This document shows, piece by piece, positions 1-7,078 of a stretch of DNA of 18,678 nt. A model generated the notes under the pieces. That model ran no database searches. It saw only the letters and a list, made by a program, of their open reading frames with translations, and was not told the DNA's origin. The DNA is taken from the NCBI GenBank assembly GCA_902772685.1, contig CACYBO010000113.1:1-18678 (forward strand). The letters run 5' to 3'. Within the stretch, counting starts at the first letter, position 1. Each line of letters starts with the position of its first letter. The DNA comes from an uncultured Eubacteriales bacterium. Lineage in GTDB: Bacteria; Bacillota; Clostridia; Peptostreptococcales; Anaerovoracaceae. A program made the position numbers and the translations under genes.

Positions 1-2
1 GA

Positions 3-62
3 GTTCTTACTTTCCTGAAGGAGTCATCCTACATGGAAGAGAGAGGATTCCAGCCGGTATAA
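3..62 (+). CDS. C-terminal fragment of an upstream gene (unidentified)
   Basis: The third frame is open from the window edge to a TAA at 60-62 and would encode the last 19 residues of a protein, ending EERGFQPV. It is followed about 35 nt later by a good intrinsic terminator, as expected for the end of a transcription unit. Frame 2 is also open, to a TAA at 86-88, so the choice of frame is not certain. I prefer frame 3 because its residues and third-position bases look more coding-like. Too little is present to identify the product. Confidence 0.35.
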   Translation, partial: VLTFLKESSYMEERGFQPV

Positions 63-90
63 ACACTGCATATCAGCGAAATGCATAAAA

Positions 91-127
91 AAGCGCAGGC
101 CGGGCATTTTGCCCGGCCTTTGTGTTA
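91..127 (+). terminator. Intrinsic terminator after the upstream gene
   Basis: A 9-bp GC-rich stem, AGGCCGGGC (97-105) with GCCCGGCCT (111-119), encloses a 5-nt loop (ATTTT). It is preceded by an A-run and followed by a T-rich but interrupted tract (TTGTGTT). It separates the fragment ending at 62 from the gene starting at 164. The -10 of the next promoter begins only 7 nt after the stem. Confidence 0.85.
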
Positions 128-131
128 TAAT
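123..131 (+). promoter_or_regulatory. Extended -10 promoter for the 164-2384 gene group
   Basis: TGTTATAAT is a perfect extended -10 (TGnTATAAT), with the hexamer at 126-131. The expected transcription start is near 138, giving a leader of about 26 nt before the ATG at 164. The -35 position (about 103-108) falls in the terminator stem-loop and has no good match to TTGACA, so the extended -10 probably compensates. The call rests on sequence only. Confidence 0.6.
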
Positions 132-163
132 AATCCTGCGACAGAAGAGGACGGAGATTTTCT

Positions 164-655
164 ATGGAAATCAAATGCATGAAAAACGGATTTAAGATGC
201 AGGATGCTTTCGAGCGACTGTATAAGAGAAGCAAGCATTTCACTATTGAGAAGATGGATATTTTGTTCTATCCATATCTTCTTATGGATTTTGAGGTGAA
301 ATTCAGCGGAAAACTGGAAAGACTTTCCGAAGATGTCAAGGTGATGTGTGATATGTGGAGAGGACAGTACTCCATGGCGCGGTCCAGAGGTGAATTCGTC
401 ATGACCGAGGTTGAAGAAAGCATGCTCATACCTGTCAAAATCGATAAGACGAAGGCGATTCACGACGCGCCGCGCACCGTGTACGGAGAGATTCAGAAAC
501 AGAAGAGAGTGCTGAATATACCTGATATCAATTACATATATGACGAACTTGTATATAAACCATTTTTTATTGTCGAATGCCTCAATGATGACAAGGAGAC
601 ATTCCACATATTGTTTGACGCAGTGACGGGCGAATTCAGCCTGCTCAATGCCTGA
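164..655 (+). CDS. Hypothetical protein, 163 aa, cytoplasmic
   Basis: I do not recognise this family. The ATG has a ribosome site (CGGAG, 152-156) 7 nt upstream and sits behind its own extended -10 promoter. The protein has no signal peptide or membrane segment. It is rich in aromatic residues and has two loosely similar aromatic/beta-like stretches: one near residues 33-48 (FYPYLLMDFEV) and one at the C-terminus (YKPFFIVEC, then FDAVTGEF). The second resembles the strand-turn-strand 'DAxTGE' ends seen in small beta-sheet domains, but that is only a visual likeness. It is first in a run with two further unknown genes and nnrD (31-nt gap to the next gene), so cotranscription is likely. The existence of the gene is well supported; the function is unknown. 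Confidence 0.8.
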   Translation: MEIKCMKNGFKMQDAFERLYKRSKHFTIEKMDILFYPYLLMDFEVKFSGKLERLSEDVKVMCDMWRGQYSMARSRGEFVMTEVEESMLIPVKIDKTKAIHDAPRTVYGEIQKQKRVLNIPDINYIYDELVYKPFFIVECLNDDKETFHILFDAVTGEFSLLNA

Positions 656-686
656 CGCAGCATATAGAAGATACGTGAGGTGACTG

Positions 687-1004
687 ATGGCTAAACTGAT
701 TCCGCCTATCGGAAGAGTAGTGGGAGGGAGCTACGACGGCAGCTTCATCTACTGGCTCATAGAAAAAGACCAGACTGAGTACTTCGCTGTGAGCCCAAAT
801 GAGAGGCTCAGAATCGGCATGTTTGTGGGGATAGAAGATAACCCGATCACTTTTGAGGTGAGAGACGGAGATATCGCCAGAATAGAGACAAAGGACGAGG
901 CCTTCCTCCATGAGGATCTTGCTGTTTATACAAAGCATCGCGGCAAGGTGTTCATGCGCGTCAACAGACAGGCGGCGGACAAACTGAGAATGATGGCAGA
1001 TTAA
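687..1004 (+). CDS. Hypothetical protein, 105 aa
   Basis: Unrecognised small protein. The start is fixed by GAGGTG at 677-682, 4 nt before the ATG. No membrane segment or signal peptide is visible. Alternating hydrophobic and charged residues across residues 1-75, with Gly turns (GGSYDGS, VRDGD), suggest a small beta-barrel-like or beta-sandwich fold. The end (RQAADKLRMMAD) looks helical. It lies 31 nt after the preceding gene and 9 nt before the next, so it is probably translated from one message with both. No catalytic motif is visible and no function is assigned. Confidence 0.78.
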   Translation: MAKLIPPIGRVVGGSYDGSFIYWLIEKDQTEYFAVSPNERLRIGMFVGIEDNPITFEVRDGDIARIETKDEAFLHEDLAVYTKHRGKVFMRVNRQAADKLRMMAD

Positions 1005-1013
1005 GGAGCAGGA

Positions 1014-1514
1014 ATGCTGCAGCAGGAAATACTGGAAGCTTCCCGAGAAGAAGCTGAAAACGCAAGAAAAAAACTGAAAGACATTGAAGACACGCCCACA
1101 GGGATCACAGGCGGCGGCAGTGCGGCAGGTCATACGGTGACCAGAACCGCTATGCGGAAAAACACCGACAATATCAGCAAGTCGGTATATATTCAGCATG
1201 TTCTGGATCAGATAGCCGGTCGTGCCCCGGAGATCAAAGGAGTGATTCCTCATCCGATTGCGTGGGATATTATGGAACATGACGGGACATACTACTTCCA
1301 TGAAATCGACGGGCCGGATATTGAATGTGTCTATACGAAAGAGAGCGGAAGAATCATCTTTCATCTGCTGAAAGCGGATGGACGGATGCTCATAGATCAG
1401 GATACTCCTGTAGAGATTACAGAGAAGAAAGATACAGGGAAGGTCATTATTGCTGTAGCGGTTATTGTTGCGGTACTGGTTGCGCTCATGATGCTATCCT
1501 CTTTGTTTTATTGA
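1014..1514 (+). CDS. Hypothetical tail-anchored membrane protein, 166 aa
   Basis: Unrecognised protein with a clear architecture. Residues 1-27 are a charged helical segment rich in Glu/Lys/Arg. A Gly/Ala/Thr-rich linker follows (about 28-45), then a soluble alpha/beta-looking region (about 55-130). A single hydrophobic segment of about 23 residues (144-166) runs to the very C-terminus after a Lys-rich stretch (EKKDTGK). There is no N-terminal signal peptide, so the bulk should face the cytoplasm with the C-terminus in the membrane, a tail-anchored topology that is not common in bacteria. The ribosome site AAGGAG (1003-1008) is 5 nt upstream and overlaps the end of the previous gene. It may act with the two preceding small genes (inference from spacing only). 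Confidence 0.78.
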   Translation: MLQQEILEASREEAENARKKLKDIEDTPTGITGGGSAAGHTVTRTAMRKNTDNISKSVYIQHVLDQIAGRAPEIKGVIPHPIAWDIMEHDGTYYFHEIDGPDIECVYTKESGRIIFHLLKADGRMLIDQDTPVEITEKKDTGKVIIAVAVIVAVLVALMMLSSLFY

Positions 1515-1529
1515 TTCCCGAGGTGATGT

Positions 1530-2384
1530 ATGGAAATCAAGCAGATCACAACAAATGACGTAAGAGAGGTCATCATAGACCGTCCTGCAGATATGCACAA
1601 AGGACAGGCAGGCAGGGTACTGATCATCGCAGGATCACGCGGCATGGCCGGCGCTGCGGTGCTTGCGGCAAGAGGCGCCCTCTATTCAGGCGCCGGACTG
1701 GTCAAGGTGTCCATACCTGACGAATTGTTTCATATCCTGCAGTGCTCGGTGACAGAGGCTATGTGCATAGACCGGGAGGAAGCCGCAAAAGCAGACTTAT
1801 CAGTCTATGACGCCATCTGCATCGGCCCGGGACTGGGCACCGGAGAAGATACCATGTCCCTGATCGGAAGAGTGATCACGGATTACGAAGGTCCTCTGGT
1901 CATAGACGCAGACGGGATCAACTGTCTCTGTAAGTATGACGCACTTGCGCAGGTACGCGAACGGCAGGGCGTGACTGTTTTTACGCCCCATCCGGGGGAA
2001 GCGGATAGAATGCTTCGTGCGCTTGCCCTTGGATCCTATAAAGTGCTCGGCAGGTCCCGGTCTGCGGCAGAGCTGGCGGAGGCAACAGGCGCCATCATTC
2101 TCCTGAAAGGACATCGGACACTGATACTTGACGGACAGTCAGCGTATGAAAATCCTACCGGCAATCCGGGAATGGCTACAGGCGGCAGCGGAGATGTTCT
2201 CAGCGGAATCATCACATCACTGCTCGCGCAGAAGCATCTCAAAGCTTCACCAATTGCCAGAGTTAATTCTGCGGCGTTTCTGCATGGACTGGCAGGGGAT
2301 ATCGCAGCAGAGAATATCGGTGAATACGGGATGACTGCCGCGGATGTCGCCGACGCTGTTGCAGCGGCATTTAATGCACTTTAA
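1530..2384 (+). CDS. nnrD: ADP/ATP-dependent NAD(P)H-hydrate dehydratase (NnrD / YjeF C-terminal domain)
   Basis: This enzyme repairs hydrated NADH and NADPH (S-NADHX/NADPHX) by ATP- or ADP-driven dehydration in the cytoplasm. The 284-aa protein covers the ribokinase-like YjeF C-terminal domain. Visible motifs are HKGQAGRVLIIAGS with GMAGA near the N-terminus, GPGLG, LVIDADGIN, TPHPGEADRM, LLKGHRT, and the hallmark NPTGNPGMATGGSGDVLSG with the catalytic Asp in GSGD. The usual N-terminal epimerase partner domain (NnrE, often fused in Bacillota to give about 500 aa) is absent, and no separate epimerase gene is in the window, so it must be elsewhere or missing. GAGGTG at 1520-1525 supports the start. 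It lies 15 nt after the tail-anchored gene and closes this transcription unit before the dyad at 2421-2448. Confidence 0.95.
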   Translation: MEIKQITTNDVREVIIDRPADMHKGQAGRVLIIAGSRGMAGAAVLAARGALYSGAGLVKVSIPDELFHILQCSVTEAMCIDREEAAKADLSVYDAICIGPGLGTGEDTMSLIGRVITDYEGPLVIDADGINCLCKYDALAQVRERQGVTVFTPHPGEADRMLRALALGSYKVLGRSRSAAELAEATGAIILLKGHRTLILDGQSAYENPTGNPGMATGGSGDVLSGIITSLLAQKHLKASPIARVNSAAFLHGLAGDIAAENIGEYGMTAADVADAVAAAFNAL

Positions 2385-2420
2385 ATACCAAAACTCTTTG
2401 TGAATATCGTGTGAATTTCG

Positions 2421-2450
2421 GAGAACTCTTATTGTAATAAGAGTTCTCTT
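2421..2450 (+). terminator. Intrinsic terminator after nnrD (perfect 12-bp dyad)
   Basis: GAGAACTCTTAT (2421-2432) and ATAAGAGTTCTC (2437-2448) form a perfect 12-bp stem with a 4-nt loop (TGTA). The T-tract is weak (TTCTCTTC), so termination may be partial and the dyad could instead be a protein site. A promoter -35 (TTGTAA, 2432-2437) spans the loop, so terminator and promoter share the same DNA. Confidence 0.7.
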
Positions 2451-2460
2451 CATGTATACT
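2432..2460 (+). promoter_or_regulatory. SigA-type promoter for the transketolase/ftsEX operon
   Basis: TTGTAA (2432-2437) and TATACT (2455-2460) are separated by 17 bp, matching the vegetative consensus 4/6 and 5/6. The expected start is near 2467, leaving a leader of about 56 nt before the ATG at 2523. The -35 sits in the loop of the preceding terminator, while transcription would begin beyond the hairpin. Confidence 0.65.
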
Positions 2461-2522
2461 ATATCTTGTTATAGAATGAGTATTTTCAGGATTTAATAAA
2501 CAATATTTGGAGGAACCAGCAT

Positions 2523-3353
2523 ATGGACATCAGAGAACTTGAAAAAACCGCGTTGGATGTACGCATAGGTGTCATTAAGGCGCTTAGCAACGCCGGCTCA
2601 GGGCATCCGGGCGGATCACTTTCTATTGCCGATGTGGTTACAGCGCTGTATTTCAATGAGATGAACATCGATCCGGGCAATCCCGGGATGAAGGGCAGAG
2701 ATAAATGCGTATTTTCAAAGGGTCACGCCGGTCCGGCACAGCTTTCCGCAATGGGAATCGCCGGTTATTTCGATATGGATGATTTCACTGCTAATCTCCG
2801 AAAAATGGGATCGATATTCCAGGGTCATCCAAACATGAAAATACCGGGGGTTGAAATGTCTACAGGTTCACTGGGGCAGGGATTCAGCGCAGCAGCCGGA
2901 ATGGCTATGGCGAATAAGCTTGATGCAGATCCCGGAAGAATATATGTCGTGCTCGGAGACGGCGAACTGCAGGAAGGCCTTGTGTGGGAAGCGGCGATGT
3001 CATCCTCCCATTACGGTCTGGACAACCTCGTTGCTATCGTCGATCACAACGGTCTGCAAATCGATGGCCGAAATGACGATGTCATGACGGTGAATCCGAT
3101 AGGCGCTAAATTTAAGGGATTCGGATGGAATGTAATAGAGATAGACGGGCACGATATGAGGCAGATTCTTGATGCTTTTGCAAAAGCGAGAGGCTGCAAG
3201 GGAAAACCGACAGTTATCGTGGCTGAAACGGTAAAAGGGAAGGGCGTTTCCTTCATGGAAAACCAGGCCGGCTGGCACGGCAAGGCTCCTAATGAGGAAC
3301 AGACTGACCAGGCACTGAAGGAACTTGAGGCAGCAAAAGCTGCAATCGGATAA
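2523..3353 (+). CDS. Transketolase N-terminal subunit (thiamine-PP-binding half)
   Basis: This is the N-terminal half of a split transketolase, which moves two-carbon ketol units between sugar phosphates in the non-oxidative pentose phosphate pathway. The 276-aa length is normal for the stand-alone N subunit. Motifs seen: GSGHPGGSLS near residue 26, FSKGHAGP, GHPNMKIPGVEMSTGSLGQG, and the thiamine-diphosphate/Mg motif starting GDGE (145-148) and ending VDHNG with Asn176. The downstream gene supplies the pyrimidine-binding half, so the active enzyme should be a hetero-assembly of both. The start is set by TGGAGGAA (2508-2515). The gap to the C subunit is 10 nt and the next ribosome site overlaps this stop codon, which suggests coupled translation. 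Confidence 0.95.
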   Translation: MDIRELEKTALDVRIGVIKALSNAGSGHPGGSLSIADVVTALYFNEMNIDPGNPGMKGRDKCVFSKGHAGPAQLSAMGIAGYFDMDDFTANLRKMGSIFQGHPNMKIPGVEMSTGSLGQGFSAAAGMAMANKLDADPGRIYVVLGDGELQEGLVWEAAMSSSHYGLDNLVAIVDHNGLQIDGRNDDVMTVNPIGAKFKGFGWNVIEIDGHDMRQILDAFAKARGCKGKPTVIVAETVKGKGVSFMENQAGWHGKAPNEEQTDQALKELEAAKAAIG

Positions 3354-3363
3354 GGAGAAAAAG

Positions 3364-4293
3364 ATGGCTGATAAAATCGCAACAAGACAGGCTTACGGCG
3401 AAGCGCTCGTTGAGCTTGGAAAAGAATATAATAATCTGGTGGTTATGGACGCCGATCTTTCAGGATCCACCAAGACCGGCATGTTTGCGAAAGAATACCC
3501 TGAGAGATTCTTCAACATGGGCATTGCTGAGCAGAACATGTACGGCGCAGCAGCCGGACTCGCCCTCAGCGGCAAGATCGTCTGCGCAAGCACATTCGCC
3601 ATGTTCGCCGCCGGCAGGGCTTTTGAGGTTATAAGAAATTCCATCGGCTATACCGGCGCAAACGTCAAGATCTGCGCGTCGCATGCGGGAATAACAGTAG
3701 GAGAGGATGGTGCGAGCCATCAGACTTTCGAGGATATCGCTCTTATGAGAACGGTGCCCGGACTGACGGTCGTGAATCCTTCGGATGCGGTTGCTACAAA
3801 GAAATTGCTGAGGCAGATCGTGGAAATGCCCGGTCCGTGTTATTTCAGGGTCGGAAGAGCTGCTGTCCCTGTGTTCTACAGTGAAGACGATGAAATCGTT
3901 CTGGGCAAAGGCAATCTGATCCGCGGCGGCAAAGACGCTGCGATCGTCGCTACCGGAATCATGGTCAGCAAGGCTTACGATGCAGCGGAAAAACTGGCGG
4001 AAGAAGGAATTGACGCCAGAGTTATCGACATACATACGGTCAAACCGATCGATGAGGAAATCATCATTAAAGCTGCAGCTGAAACAGGGAGAATCGTTAC
4101 AGCTGAAGAGCACAGCGTTATCGGAGGACTTGGCGATGCCGTTGCTCAGGTGGTGGTCAAAGAACATCCTTGCAAAATGGCTATGATCGGTCAACTGGAT
4201 ACCTATGGCGAATCGGGCAAACCGGACCAGCTGCTGGCCAAATACCATATGACAGCCGACGATATAGCAGATGCAGTCAGGAAAATGCTTTAG
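3364..4293 (+). CDS. Transketolase C-terminal subunit (pyrimidine-binding half)
   Basis: This 309-aa partner of the preceding subunit contains the transketolase pyrimidine-binding domain followed by the C-terminal domain. The cofactor-activating glutamate is Glu56 in MGIAEQNMYGAAAG. Other family signatures include ASTFAMFAAGRAFE, ASHAGITVGEDGASHQ and EEHSVIGGLGDAV. I chose the ATG at 3364 because AAGGAG (3352-3357) lies just upstream and the product begins like family members (MADKIATRQAYGEAL). An in-frame ATG at 3325 would overlap the N subunit by 29 nt and adds a non-homologous 13-residue lead. The gene is 12 nt before ftsE, so central carbon metabolism and cell-wall genes appear to share a transcript. 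It could be mistaken for DXS-like, but the split-pair context favours transketolase. Confidence 0.95.
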   Translation: MADKIATRQAYGEALVELGKEYNNLVVMDADLSGSTKTGMFAKEYPERFFNMGIAEQNMYGAAAGLALSGKIVCASTFAMFAAGRAFEVIRNSIGYTGANVKICASHAGITVGEDGASHQTFEDIALMRTVPGLTVVNPSDAVATKKLLRQIVEMPGPCYFRVGRAAVPVFYSEDDEIVLGKGNLIRGGKDAAIVATGIMVSKAYDAAEKLAEEGIDARVIDIHTVKPIDEEIIIKAAAETGRIVTAEEHSVIGGLGDAVAQVVVKEHPCKMAMIGQLDTYGESGKPDQLLAKYHMTADDIADAVRKML

Positions 4294-4305
4294 AGGTGGC
4301 ACCGG

Positions 4306-5076
4306 ATGATTGAATTCGATCACGTAACGAAACGGTATAAATCCAACATCGGGCTGGATGATGTTTCTGTCAAAATCAACGAAGGTGATTTCGTGTTTCT
4401 GGTGGGTCCAAGCGGTGCAGGCAAATCCACATTTGTAAAGCTCATCCTCAAAGAACTGGATGCGGATAAAGGCACAATCATAGTCAAAGGGAAAAATGTC
4501 ACATCCATGTCGGCCAGGGAAGTTCCGAAACTCAGAAGGAATATAGGAATTGTATTCCAGGATTTCAGACTTCTCCCGAAGAAGACTGTATATGAAAATG
4601 TTGCCTTTGCGATGGAAATCATTCACAAACCTCGCAAGACAATAAAGAAACAGGTTCCACAGGCGCTGACGATGATGGGAATAGCTGATAAGGCGAAGAA
4701 ATATCCTGATGAATTGTCTGCCGGAGAGCAGCAGAGAGTTGCGATTGCCCGTGCGATCGTAAACAGACCGAAGATACTGATTGCTGATGAGCCTACCGGC
4801 AATCTGGATCCTGATACTGCATGGGAGATCATGCAGCTGCTCAATCAGATCAATCAGCTGGGAACAACGATCGTCATGGTCACCCACGCCAAAGATATCG
4901 TGGACAAAATGGAAAAAAGAGTTATAGCCATAGAAAAGGGCCGCATTGTGCGCGACGAAACGGGCATGTACGGGTACAAAGAAGCACTTGAGGATGCTAT
5001 GGGTGCTTTTGATACGATGCCGGTGAAATCCCGTGATACATTTAGAGCGGGCTTCAGGAGAGGAGACCGCCGATGA
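4306..5076 (+). CDS. ftsE: Cell-division ABC transporter ATP-binding protein FtsE
   Basis: ATPase of the FtsEX complex, which uses ATP hydrolysis in the cytoplasm to drive conformational control of peptidoglycan hydrolysis outside. All ABC motifs are present: Walker A GPSGAGKST (34-42, Lys40), signature LSAGEQQRV (137-145), Walker B ending in Asp161-Glu162 within IADEPTGNLD, and the switch His194 in VTHA. At 256 aa it is about 25-30 residues longer than usual FtsE. The extra sequence is a C-terminal tail of mixed charge ending in Arg-rich FRRGDRR. The stop overlaps the ftsX start by 4 nt (ATGA), indicating translational coupling. AGAGGTGG precedes the start. Confidence 0.96.
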   Translation: MIEFDHVTKRYKSNIGLDDVSVKINEGDFVFLVGPSGAGKSTFVKLILKELDADKGTIIVKGKNVTSMSAREVPKLRRNIGIVFQDFRLLPKKTVYENVAFAMEIIHKPRKTIKKQVPQALTMMGIADKAKKYPDELSAGEQQRVAIARAIVNRPKILIADEPTGNLDPDTAWEIMQLLNQINQLGTTIVMVTHAKDIVDKMEKRVIAIEKGRIVRDETGMYGYKEALEDAMGAFDTMPVKSRDTFRAGFRRGDRR

Positions 5077-5963
5077 AAACATTGTTCTACACGATCAAAC
5101 AGGCTTTCATACAATTCGGAAGAAACAGAAGCATGTCTGTCATTTCGATCTTCGCGATTACATGTATGCTTCTGATACTGAGCCTGTTCTTTATACTGTT
5201 TATCAACGTCAATTCTGCAGCGGAAGCCGTGAAGGGCGACTATAATTCCATTGAGCTTTTCCTCAAGGATGATACATCCAGAGAAGATGCAGATGCGATT
5301 ATAGCGGATATGAAGCAGCAGGACGGTGTTTCGGACGCCTATTACAAGACCCGTGAAGAAGCGATGGCTGAGTTCAAGGAGAGATGGGGAGACAATGGGT
5401 ATCTGCTGGACAGTCTCCAGGACAACCCGCTACCAAACTCTGTGGTCATAATGATCGGCGATCTGGAAAAGGCTGATGCGCTTGCGGAACACGCGGAAGG
5501 ATACGATGGAATTGAAGATATCAAGTACTACAAGAGTACAGTAGACAAGCTCCTTCGGGCGACGCAGTTCATAAAGATATCAACAATCGTTTTAATGATT
5601 TTCCTGATTATCGTTTCCATTATTGTGGTATCGAATACCATCAAACTAACTGTGTTCAACCGGGCTGAGGAAATCAGCATCATGAAATATGTTGGCGCGA
5701 CGAACTGGTTCATACGGGGACCTTTCCTCGTTGAGGGAATCCTGATCGGCCTGATTTCAGCAGGTATTTCGCTTGGCATAACATATCTCGTGTATGACCG
5801 CATAGTAGACATAATAGGTGATCAGGTCTACCATTTGCTTTCTATGCCTATGGTGCCGGTTGGGTTCCTCATCTATAATTTCGCGTGGATTTTCCTGGCG
5901 CTGGGAGTCAGCATCGGATCCTGTGGAAGTATCATTTCAATGAGAAAATTCCTGGATGCCTGA
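5073..5963 (+). CDS. ftsX: Cell-division permease-like protein FtsX
   Basis: Integral membrane half of FtsEX. The 296-aa protein has the family topology: a cytoplasmic N-terminus, TM1 (about 22-44), a large extracellular domain (about 46-165) that in other species binds the hydrolase or its coiled-coil partner, then three more TM segments near 169-191, 217-240 and 262-288. The segment between TM2 and TM3 contains the conserved NRAEEISIMKYVGATNWFIR coupling region that contacts FtsE. AGGAGAGGAG lies just before the start, inside the end of ftsE. The 26-nt gap to the secreted coiled-coil gene fits the usual Gram-positive pairing of FtsX with its effector. Confidence 0.96.
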   Translation: MKTLFYTIKQAFIQFGRNRSMSVISIFAITCMLLILSLFFILFINVNSAAEAVKGDYNSIELFLKDDTSREDADAIIADMKQQDGVSDAYYKTREEAMAEFKERWGDNGYLLDSLQDNPLPNSVVIMIGDLEKADALAEHAEGYDGIEDIKYYKSTVDKLLRATQFIKISTIVLMIFLIIVSIIVVSNTIKLTVFNRAEEISIMKYVGATNWFIRGPFLVEGILIGLISAGISLGITYLVYDRIVDIIGDQVYHLLSMPMVPVGFLIYNFAWIFLALGVSIGSCGSIISMRKFLDA

Positions 5964-5989
5964 TCGGGCAATAGAGGTTTCTGTAGAAT

Positions 5990-7075
5990 ATGAAAAAGAA
6001 ATCAGCAATATTCATTTCAATAATACTCATTCTGTGTCTTTGTTTCGGGACTTCGAGCGTCTACGCCAAGGAACTCTCTGAGATTCAGGACGAAATCGAG
6101 CAAAAGCAGGAGGAACTGGAAAAAGGCGAGAAGAAAGAAAAGAATCTCGCCTCTCAGGTAAGCTCGCTTGAAGAGCAGATCTATGAGCTCGACGATCAGA
6201 TAGTGGTTTCTGAGAAAGAACTTTCAAAGCTCAAAAAGGACCTCAAAAAGGCACAGAAGAAAGTGGATAAGCAGAACGAAGAACTGGGCAGCAGGCTTCG
6301 TACGATGTACAAAAACGGTTCTGTAGGGTTTTTGGATGTCCTCATGAATTCCAACAGTTTCTCCGAGTTCCTGACAAATATGGATCTCGTTGAGATGATT
6401 TATGCCGCCGACAGGGACGTGCTTGAAGATCTTCAGGAATCCCACGATAAGATAGAAAAAAAGAAAAATAAAGTAGAGAAACTAACCAAAGAACTGAAAT
6501 CGTCAAAGGCGACTGTAGAGAGCACAAAACAGACCGTAGAATCCGAGAAGAAAAAAATAGCAGCTGACAATGATAAAACTGCAGCAATGCTTGATGACCT
6601 GGAAAATGAGGCAGCTGCGGAGGCTGCAAGGCTTGCGGCTGCAGCTGAGAGCGGTGAGACCAGCAGCAGCAGCACATCCTCTTATGGAGGAGGGGCGTTT
6701 GCCTGGCCTACGCCGAGTTCTCACAATATATCATCCGGTTACGGATGGCGTATCTGTCCATTCCACGGAAGGGAATTCCACGGCGCCATTGATATAGCGG
6801 CCAACTCCGGTTCCGATATTGTTTCTGTTGCTGATGGTGAAGTTATCAGTGTCGGATGGAACGGCGGATTCGGGAATTCCATAAAAGTGGATCATGGAGG
6901 CGGATTGGTTACTATGTACAATCACTGCTCCTCGATCAAGGCTTCTGTAGGACAGAAAGTGTCCAAGGGGCAGACCATTGCATTTGTTGGTTCTACAGGA
7001 TCTTCAACAGGACCGCATCTGGATTTCAGAGTATTCCAGGACGGAACAACGAAGGATCCGAATTCATATTTGTAG
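5990..7075 (+). CDS. Secreted coiled-coil M23-domain protein, probable FtsEX-controlled wall hydrolase or activator
   Basis: 361 aa. A signal peptide covers residues 1-26 (KKK start, hydrophobic core, VYA then KE). A long Lys/Glu/Gln-rich coiled coil spans about 27-205, with an Ala/Ser/Gly linker to about 236. A LytM/M23 domain runs from about 237 to 358. M23 landmarks are His264 and Asp268 (HGAID), His312 (YNHCS) and His343 in GPHLDF. The position that is normally the third zinc ligand (HLH) is Asp345 here. Spacing matches LytM-type enzymes to within two residues, so this is a substitution rather than a misread. The architecture resembles EnvC, whose M23 domain is catalytically dead and activates amidases, but an Asp ligand could still hold metal. 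It is placed directly after ftsX, so FtsX is the likely partner. The ribosome site is GAGG (5974-5977). Confidence 0.92.
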   Translation: MKKKSAIFISIILILCLCFGTSSVYAKELSEIQDEIEQKQEELEKGEKKEKNLASQVSSLEEQIYELDDQIVVSEKELSKLKKDLKKAQKKVDKQNEELGSRLRTMYKNGSVGFLDVLMNSNSFSEFLTNMDLVEMIYAADRDVLEDLQESHDKIEKKKNKVEKLTKELKSSKATVESTKQTVESEKKKIAADNDKTAAMLDDLENEAAAEAARLAAAAESGETSSSSTSSYGGGAFAWPTPSSHNISSGYGWRICPFHGREFHGAIDIAANSGSDIVSVADGEVISVGWNGGFGNSIKVDHGGGLVTMYNHCSSIKASVGQKVSKGQTIAFVGSTGSSTGPHLDFRVFQDGTTKDPNSYL

Positions 7076-7078
7076 GAA

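Noticed and set aside
2..88. Alternative frame-2 reading of the upstream gene tail, ending at 86-88
   Set aside because: It is open and would end just before the terminator, but its codon third positions look less coding-like than frame 3. Neither frame can be proved from this fragment.
645..1364. 239-codon open frame on the - strand opposite two hypothetical genes
   Set aside because: The + strand genes have good ribosome sites and a shared promoter. The reverse frame has a Cys/His/Phe-rich composition and no signals.
3460..5082. 540-codon open frame on the - strand opposite the transketolase C subunit and ftsE
   Set aside because: It is antisense to two certain genes. The translation is rich in His, Phe, Cys and Ser runs typical of reverse-frame shadows, with no recognisable domain and no start signals.
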